A stretch of 64,000 nucleotides of DNA, taken from assembly GCA_035697485.1 (NCBI GenBank), contig DASSCU010000024.1, positions 62,001-126,000 on the forward strand. The letters are read 5' to 3'. Source of the DNA: Actinomycetota bacterium. GTDB lineage: Bacteria > Actinomycetota > UBA4738 > HRBIN12. Position numbers and translations under genes: made by a program. Below are positions 59,006-64,000 of the stretch, in pieces (positions within the stretch are counted from its first letter, which is position 1; every line of letters starts with the position of its first letter). The notes beneath the pieces were generated by a model that had not been told where the DNA came from, made no database searches, and saw only the letters and a list, made by a program, of their open reading frames with translations.

Positions 59006-61470
59006 GACCGCAGACGTTCGCCACGCGGATCGTAGAAGGGGTCGGCCTGCAGGGTCACCGGCACGACCTCGCCGCGGATCTCCACCCCCCATCCGTCGCC
59101 GTCGGGGTCGCCGTGGAGCCACGCGAGCCCAACCGACCCTCCAAGGGTCGGCGCGATGGCTGCGCTCGTCACGTGTCCCCGGCGCCCGTCACCCCGCACG
59201 ACCGACTCCCCGTGCCAGAGCACGGCGTCGGGTGCGTGCACCGAGACCAGCCGACGATCGCGGCGGGCGTCGCGGAGGGTCTCGAGCGCCTCGCGGCCGA
59301 CGAAGTCCGCGCCCTTGGTGCACGAGACCGCGAACCCGAGGCCGGCGCCGAACGGCTCGGTGACAGGGCCGACGTCATGTCCCCACGAGCGGAACCCGCG
59401 CTCGATGCGCGCGGCGTCGAACGCGAACGCCCCAGCATGCCGCAGGCCCAGCGACGCGCCGGCCTCAGCCACATGCTCGTACAGGTCGGCGACGAATCCG
59501 GTCGGCACGCTGAGCTCCCAGCCGAGCTCCCCGGTGAAGGACACGCGGAACGCCCATGCACGAGCGCGTGCGACGTCGATCTCCCGCGCGGCGAGGAACG
59601 GCCAGGCGTCGTTCGACAGGTCCTCGTCGGTGAGCCGAGCGAGGAGCTCCCGTGACGACGGCCCGGCGAGGTGCAGCGTCGCCCATCCGCTCGTGACGTC
59701 CGTGACCGTGGCGTCGGCCGGGAGCCCCGATCGCAGCAGCATCTCCGTGTGGCGTTGCGCGAGCGTCGGCGCGAGCACGAGGAGGCGGTCGTCCCCCAGG
59801 CGGGTCACGGTCGGGTCCATCTCGATACCGCCCCGGTCGTTGCAGAACAGCGTGTAGACGATGCGGCCGACCGGCACGTCGAGATCCGATGTCGCGAGCC
59901 GCTGCAACCCCTGCAGGGCGCCGGGACCCTGCACCAGGAACTTGGAGTACGTCGACAGGTCGAACAGCGCGACACCCTCTCGCGTCGCGAGCACCTCGTC
60001 GCGCACAGACGAGAACCACGACGGAGACTCGAACGAGTAGCCCACCTCGGGGTCGACGACGCCGGGCTCGAACCAGTTGGCGCGCTCCCACCCGGCCGCC
60101 TGTCCGAACGCGGCGCCCGCCTCTCGGAACGCCCCGTACAAGGGCACCCGACGAACGCCGCGGCCCGTCCTCGGCTGCTTCTGAGGCCAGTGCATGTCGT
60201 ACAGGCCGCCGAGCGATTCCGCCGTCCGCTCGTGCAGCCACGCGCGTTGGTTCGCCCATCGGCCGGTCCGAGCGACGTCGACCTCGACGAGGTCCATCGT
60301 GGGGTGGCCGGCCACGATCCACTCGGCCGCCGCCTTCCCGGCGCCCGGGCCGAAGATGATCCCCTGCGAGTTGAATCCCGCGGCGACGAAGAGCCCCGGC
60401 ACCTCGGGCACGTACCCGAGCTGGAAGTTCGAGTCTGGTGTGAAGCTCTCGGGCGCGCGCAGATAGTGCGAGAAGCCGATCGTCTCGATCTCGGGCACTC
60501 GCTCGCGCGCACCCTGGAGCACCGGGGCGAAGTGGTCCCAGTCGGGCCCGAACTCCGCGAAGCCGGCCGTCGAGACCGCTCCGGGGCGCATCGGCTTCCC
60601 GTTGGGCTCGAACGCGCCGATCACGTAGCGTCCGCGGTAGTGCCGGATGTACAGGTAGGCGTCGAGGTCCCGCAGGAAGGGCGCGTCCTCGCGGGCACCC
60701 TGCGCTTCCTCGGTCATCACCCACACGTGCTCGGCCGGGTAGAGCGCGACGCTGGCGCCTGCCGTGCGCGCCAGCTCGCTCGTCCACAGACCGCACGCGA
60801 GCACGACCGTCTCCGCGTCGATCGGGCCCCGAGAGGTGGCGAGTCCCACCACCCGTCCGCGCTCCCCGAAGCGGAACCCGAGGACGTCGGTCTCCGGCAC
60901 GTACCGCGCCCCGCGGTCGACGGCGCCCTTCGCGAAGGCCATCGTGGCGTCGCCCGGGTTCACCGTTCCGTCGGTGGGAAACAGGACGGCACCGACCAGA
61001 TCGTCGACGACCGCGGAAGGCCATAGGTCCTTGACCGCCGCCCCCTCGAGCACCTCGACGTCGACCCCGGCGTCCTTCGCCATCGCGACGCCGTACAGGA
61101 TCTCCTGCATACGCCCCTCGGTGCGGGCGACCGTGAGCGCTCCGACGCGCCGCAGGCCGGTCTCGATCCCGGTCTCGGTCGGGAGCCGTTCGTACGTCTC
61201 GGCGTTGATGCGAGAGAGCGCCGTGAGCGCGTGCGTCCCCCGCACCTGCGAAACGAGCCCCGCCGCGTGCCAGGTCGTGCCGTTCGAGAGCCTCCCGCGC
61301 TCGAGCAGCACGACGTCGGTCTCTCCGTCACGCGTGAGGTGGTAGGCGATCGAGCTGCCGATGATCCCGCCGCCCACGATCACGACCCGGGCGCCATCGG
61401 GCAGGCCGGATGCCTCGACGACGGCGGAAGGGTCGATGTCTCGGTTGGCGAGATGCTCCGGGATCGGCAT
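59002..61470 (-). CDS. Dimethylglycine/sarcosine dehydrogenase-like FAD enzyme with GcvT domain
   Basis: The 822-residue protein has an N-terminal DAO-type FAD domain (GGGIIGS at 33-39; His68 in GTTWHAAGL, the residue that binds FAD covalently in DMGDH), the motifs GFNSQGIIFGPGAGK and FSHYLRAPESFTPDS, a FAO_M-like linker, and a C-terminal GcvT tetrahydrofolate domain. It would demethylate dimethylglycine or sarcosine and pass formaldehyde to folate. The ATG at 61470 follows a TAAGCT -10 box by seven bases. A Rieske oxygenase of the betaine-demethylase type lies 1 kb upstream on the same strand. Confidence 0.89.
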   Translation of the reverse strand: MPIPEHLANRDIDPSAVVEASGLPDGARVVIVGGGIIGSSIAYHLTRDGETDVVLLERGRLSNGTTWHAAGLVSQVRGTHALTALSRINAETYERLPTETGIETGLRRVGALTVARTEGRMQEILYGVAMAKDAGVDVEVLEGAAVKDLWPSAVVDDLVGAVLFPTDGTVNPGDATMAFAKGAVDRGARYVPETDVLGFRFGERGRVVGLATSRGPIDAETVVLACGLWTSELARTAGASVALYPAEHVWVMTEEAQGAREDAPFLRDLDAYLYIRHYRGRYVIGAFEPNGKPMRPGAVSTAGFAEFGPDWDHFAPVLQGARERVPEIETIGFSHYLRAPESFTPDSNFQLGYVPEVPGLFVAAGFNSQGIIFGPGAGKAAAEWIVAGHPTMDLVEVDVARTGRWANQRAWLHERTAESLGGLYDMHWPQKQPRTGRGVRRVPLYGAFREAGAAFGQAAGWERANWFEPGVVDPEVGYSFESPSWFSSVRDEVLATREGVALFDLSTYSKFLVQGPGALQGLQRLATSDLDVPVGRIVYTLFCNDRGGIEMDPTVTRLGDDRLLVLAPTLAQRHTEMLLRSGLPADATVTDVTSGWATLHLAGPSSRELLARLTDEDLSNDAWPFLAAREIDVARARAWAFRVSFTGELGWELSVPTGFVADLYEHVAEAGASLGLRHAGAFAFDAARIERGFRSWGHDVGPVTEPFGAGLGFAVSCTKGADFVGREALETLRDARRDRRLVSVHAPDAVLWHGESVVRGDGRRGHVTSAAIAPTLGGSVGLAWLHGDPDGDGWGVEIRGEVVPVTLQADPFYDPRGERLRS

Positions 61471-61477
61471 GCGCCGA

Positions 61478-61483
61478 AGCTTA
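61478..61483 (-). promoter_or_regulatory. -10 box TAAGCT, leaderless start
   Basis: Minus-strand TAAGCT ends seven bases before the ATG at 61470 and excludes longer upstream starts. Confidence 0.55.
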
Positions 61484-61529
61484 CGCCGCGAGGCTTGAGG
61501 AGCGCCTCCGAGCGACCGATGCACCAGGC

Positions 61530-62429
61530 ATGCGAACGGAGCTGCTCCTCGCGGCATGGATGGCCCTGTGGGCCCTGATCGTCGTCGTCGCCCTCGTGCG
61601 CCTCGTCGCCCGGTACCAGCGCCATCGCCGCCGCTACGGCAGCGACGCCGTCCGCGCCGACGTGGGCGGAGCGCTGCGCAAGGCCGCGCCGTACGCCCTG
61701 CTGTTCGGCGCCTCCACCTGCCTCCTGCTGCTGTTCGCCCAGATCCGACTGGATCGCAACGAGACGACCGCCACGGTCGTGCTCGCGATCGACGTCAGCG
61801 ACTCCATGCTCGCGACCGACGTGAAGCCCGATCGGTTCACCGCCGCCAAGGCCGCCGCGTCGTCGTTCCTGCACGAGGTGCCGCCGGACTTCCGGGTCGG
61901 CGTGGTCACGTTCGCCGGCGAGGCCGCCACCGCCGCGGAACCGGGACAGGAGCGTGCGGCGATCGCCGACGCGATCGCGCTGCTGGAGTCGAGCCGCGGC
62001 ACGGTGATCGGCGACGGCCTCACCGAGGCGCTCGACGTGATCGAAGCCGAGCGGACCGAGAACGCGGAGCTCCCGGCTGCGGTGGTCCTGCTCTCCGACG
62101 GCGCCGACACCGGCAGCGTGGTGTCGCCGCCGCAGGCCACCGCGCGTGCTCGCGACATGGTCGTGCCCGTGTTCACGGTCGCGATCGTCGGCGACGAGGA
62201 CCAGGAGGGCGGCGACACCGAGCTCCTCCAGACGATCGCACGCACCTCGGGAGGGACGCTCTCGACCGCCGCGAGCGCCGGCGAGCTCGACGAGGTCTAT
62301 GAGCGGCTCGGCGCGCAGCTGACATCGGACCTCGCGGTCGGGAACTCGGCGATGCCGCTGCTGGTCGCCTCGGTCGTGTTGACGGCCCTCGCGGTCGCGT
62401 CGTTCCTCGGCCTCGGCCGCCGCAGCTGA
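61530..62429 (+). CDS. VWA-domain membrane protein (BatA-like)
   Basis: The 299-residue protein has two N-terminal helices (about 4-26 and 54-71), a von Willebrand A domain with MIDAS residues Asp88-x-Ser90-x-Ser92 (LAIDVSDSM) and LLSDGADTG, and a C-terminal helix (about 276-296). This is the Bat/Aer-type topology, with the VWA domain on one membrane face. Partners such as a MoxR ATPase or a DUF58 protein are not adjacent. It lies alone between two minus-strand catabolic genes. No clear ribosome site precedes the ATG. Confidence 0.84.
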   Translation: MRTELLLAAWMALWALIVVVALVRLVARYQRHRRRYGSDAVRADVGGALRKAAPYALLFGASTCLLLLFAQIRLDRNETTATVVLAIDVSDSMLATDVKPDRFTAAKAAASSFLHEVPPDFRVGVVTFAGEAATAAEPGQERAAIADAIALLESSRGTVIGDGLTEALDVIEAERTENAELPAAVVLLSDGADTGSVVSPPQATARARDMVVPVFTVAIVGDEDQEGGDTELLQTIARTSGGTLSTAASAGELDEVYERLGAQLTSDLAVGNSAMPLLVASVVLTALAVASFLGLGRRS

Positions 62430-62477
62430 ATGAGCTGAGGGCCGCCCGACACCCGTGTGAAGACCGACACGACGCCG

Positions 62478-63644
62478 TCAGCCCAGCGTGGGACGGCCCA
62501 TCGCTCGACGCCACTCCTCGTTGAACCAGTAGAGGAAGCGGTCCTGCCGCGGGTACACGCCGCGCGTGAAGGCTCGCGAGCTCACCCCCGTCTGCGCGCG
62601 CTCGCACACGTCCCAGTCCTGCTTGGAGATCATGTCCCAGAACTCGACCGTGGCCTCCGGCTTGAAGAGCTCGGGGTCGGCGATCGTCTCGGGGCGGAAC
62701 ATGAACTCGCTGACGACGGTCGTGCGGTTCGGTCCCTTCGGATAGCCGATGTAGTACATCGCGCTGTCGGGGTGCAGATTCAGCATCAGGTTGGGGAACT
62801 GGTAGGTGCCGTAGTACATCTCGTAGTCCTCGGGCTCGAGCCCCGGGAACTTCGGCAGCTGTGACTGCCCCGTCGGCGTGAACGACGTGGCCCCCTCCAT
62901 CATCCGGTTGCCGTCGTCGGGGATCTCCTCGTCCCAGACCTCGCCGAACCGGAAGAGCGGGATCACCTGCACGAGTTCGGGGTGCACCTGCGGGCAGTGC
63001 AGGCACTCGTTGTAGTTCTCGACGACGATCTTCCAGTTCGCCTTCACCTCGTACACCAGGCGCACGCCGATCCGCAGCTCGTCCATCTTGAACCGCTCGA
63101 ACGCGGTGATCGTCTCGGCGCCGTCGGTGAGCGACTCGAGGAGCGACTCCTTCGGCCCGCCCGTCGTCATGTTCACGAACATGAACCCGGCGTAGTGATC
63201 GATCGCGATGTCGTACAAGGGGTGGTCGGAGCGGTCGAAGTGCTCGTCCTCCTTCACGTTGGGCGAGCCGACGAGCTGGCCGTTCAGGTCGAACGTCCAC
63301 GCGTGGTACGGGCAGACGAAGGCCTTCCGGACGTGCTGGGTACCCTCGATCTCGTCGAGGAATTTCGTGCCACGGTGGCTGCAGACGTTGTAGAAGGCGC
63401 GCAGCTCGCCCGCGTCGTTGCGGGTGATGAAGATCGACTCACCGGCGACGTCACGAACGACGTAGTCGCCGGTGACGGCGACCTCCTCGGTGCGCCCCAC
63501 GCAGATCCACTCGCCCCACCAGATCTTCTCCCGCTCCTCCTCCCAGACGTCGAGGCTGGCGTAATCGGCGCTCCCGAGGGTCGGGCGGGGCTCCCACTCG
63601 ACCTCGTCGTTGCGGATCTTGATCTCGTGCTCGGTCTTGGCCAT
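62478..63644 (-). CDS. Rieske oxygenase alpha subunit (glycine-betaine-demethylase-like)
   Basis: The 388-residue oxygenase has a Rieske centre, Cys88-x-His90 (NVCSHRGTKF) and Cys111-x-x-His114 (VCPYHAWTF), and a catalytic domain starting VVENYNECLHCPQVHPEL with iron-binding His216 and His221. ENYNEC-HC-VHPEL is typical of choline-, carnitine- and glycine-betaine-type monooxygenases. With a dimethylglycine-dehydrogenase-like gene next on the same strand, a betaine-type N-demethylase is a good guess. A reductase component is not in the window. It is flanked by an AsnC/Lrp gene. Confidence 0.88.
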   Translation of the reverse strand: MAKTEHEIKIRNDEVEWEPRPTLGSADYASLDVWEEEREKIWWGEWICVGRTEEVAVTGDYVVRDVAGESIFITRNDAGELRAFYNVCSHRGTKFLDEIEGTQHVRKAFVCPYHAWTFDLNGQLVGSPNVKEDEHFDRSDHPLYDIAIDHYAGFMFVNMTTGGPKESLLESLTDGAETITAFERFKMDELRIGVRLVYEVKANWKIVVENYNECLHCPQVHPELVQVIPLFRFGEVWDEEIPDDGNRMMEGATSFTPTGQSQLPKFPGLEPEDYEMYYGTYQFPNLMLNLHPDSAMYYIGYPKGPNRTTVVSEFMFRPETIADPELFKPEATVEFWDMISKQDWDVCERAQTGVSSRAFTRGVYPRQDRFLYWFNEEWRRAMGRPTLG

Positions 63645-63783
63645 GGCGGAGCGATCCTCTCGTGGACGGTTCGCGGATACCGACAAGGGTATCCCGTCCA
63701 CGGCTCGCGTCGGTACTCGGACCCGCACGGTCTGCCGCGGATATCGCACATCGAGGGCATGGCTTCTGCGAGAATCGCAGCCC

Positions 63784-64000
63784 ATGGCCACCCCGCGCTT
63801 CGACGACCTCGACCTGCGCATCATCGATGCCCTCGCCGAGGACGGACGCCGGCCCTTCACGTCGGTCGCCGACGAGCTCGGTGTCGCAGAGGCGACGATC
63901 CGATCGCGGGTGGCCCGTCTGCAACGGATCGACGCGATCCGGTTCGTGACCGACGTGAAGCCGCACGAGCTCGGTTTGCTCTTCGCATACCTCGGGGTTC
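63784..64000 (+). CDS. AsnC/Lrp-family regulator, 3' truncated
   Basis: The visible 72 residues are an AsnC helix-turn-helix: FDDLDLRIIDALAEDGRRPF, TSVADELGVAEATIRSRVARL, and the start of the RAM domain (FVTDVKPHELGLLFAYLGV). The gene runs off the window. It is divergent from the Rieske oxygenase gene and probably controls it in response to an amino acid or betaine-like metabolite. The ATG at 63784 has no clear ribosome site. Confidence 0.85.
   Translation, partial: MATPRFDDLDLRIIDALAEDGRRPFTSVADELGVAEATIRSRVARLQRIDAIRFVTDVKPHELGLLFAYLGV

Overview
The window is one continuous stretch of high-G+C, gene-dense bacterial chromosome. No rRNA, tRNA, CRISPR array, prophage or transposase is visible, and no stretch above 300 bases lacks a gene or gene remnant. 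Three features suggest a free-living actinobacterium, or possibly a high-G+C Chloroflexota relative: deazaflavin (F420)-type enzymes, many GTG and TTG starts, and many TAnnnT -10 boxes only 6-10 bases upstream of start codons (leaderless transcripts). The exact lineage cannot be read from the sequence.

Left part (1-24 kb). A truncated STAND ATPase/TPR regulator and a secreted subtilisin open the window. They are followed by a homocysteine methyltransferase, an SGNH hydrolase, a GlsB-type membrane protein, a DMSP-demethylase-like (DmdA/GcvT) protein, a Ca-type P-ATPase and a dodecin. Next come an AmmeMemoRadiSam pair, an endonuclease V homologue lacking catalytic acids, a GT4/glycosidase pair, a frameshifted malic enzyme, a SagB-type nitroreductase and a DEAD-box helicase.

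Middle (24-37 kb). This part is built around cyanophycin. It holds a cphB-cphA operon on the minus strand. Facing it on the plus strand is a paralogue with the CphA N-domain and Mur-ligase domain but no ATP-grasp domain, followed by a stand-alone LigD polymerase and a PolX-like PHP protein. A thioredoxin-like/DoxX pair, SixA and PEBP proteins come next.

Right part (36-64 kb). This part is largely nitrogen and methyl catabolism. After an ABC-2 exporter come a beta-ureidopropionase/dihydropyrimidinase/LLM-flavin operon, lgt flanked by two paralogous acidic 84-residue proteins, and an ornithine-cyclodeaminase/M24 pair with an amidase. Then follow an acyl-CoA synthetase/FAD oxidoreductase operon with a divergent TetR, and a nucleoside hydrolase/ribokinase operon between two broken ureohydrolases. 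A dimethylglycine-dehydrogenase-like protein, a VWA membrane protein, a Rieske oxygenase and an AsnC/Lrp regulator (cut by the window end) close the window. Homocysteine methyltransferase, Rieske oxygenase, dimethylglycine dehydrogenase and the DmdA-like protein together would fit stepwise use of betaine-type methylamines.

Five loci are broken: malic enzyme, two ureohydrolases, a beta-propeller protein and an acyltransferase remnant. Some breaks are single small indels in otherwise intact coding sequence, so read or assembly errors must be excluded before calling them pseudogenes. Operons are tight: six gene junctions use a GTGA overlap and one an ATGA overlap.
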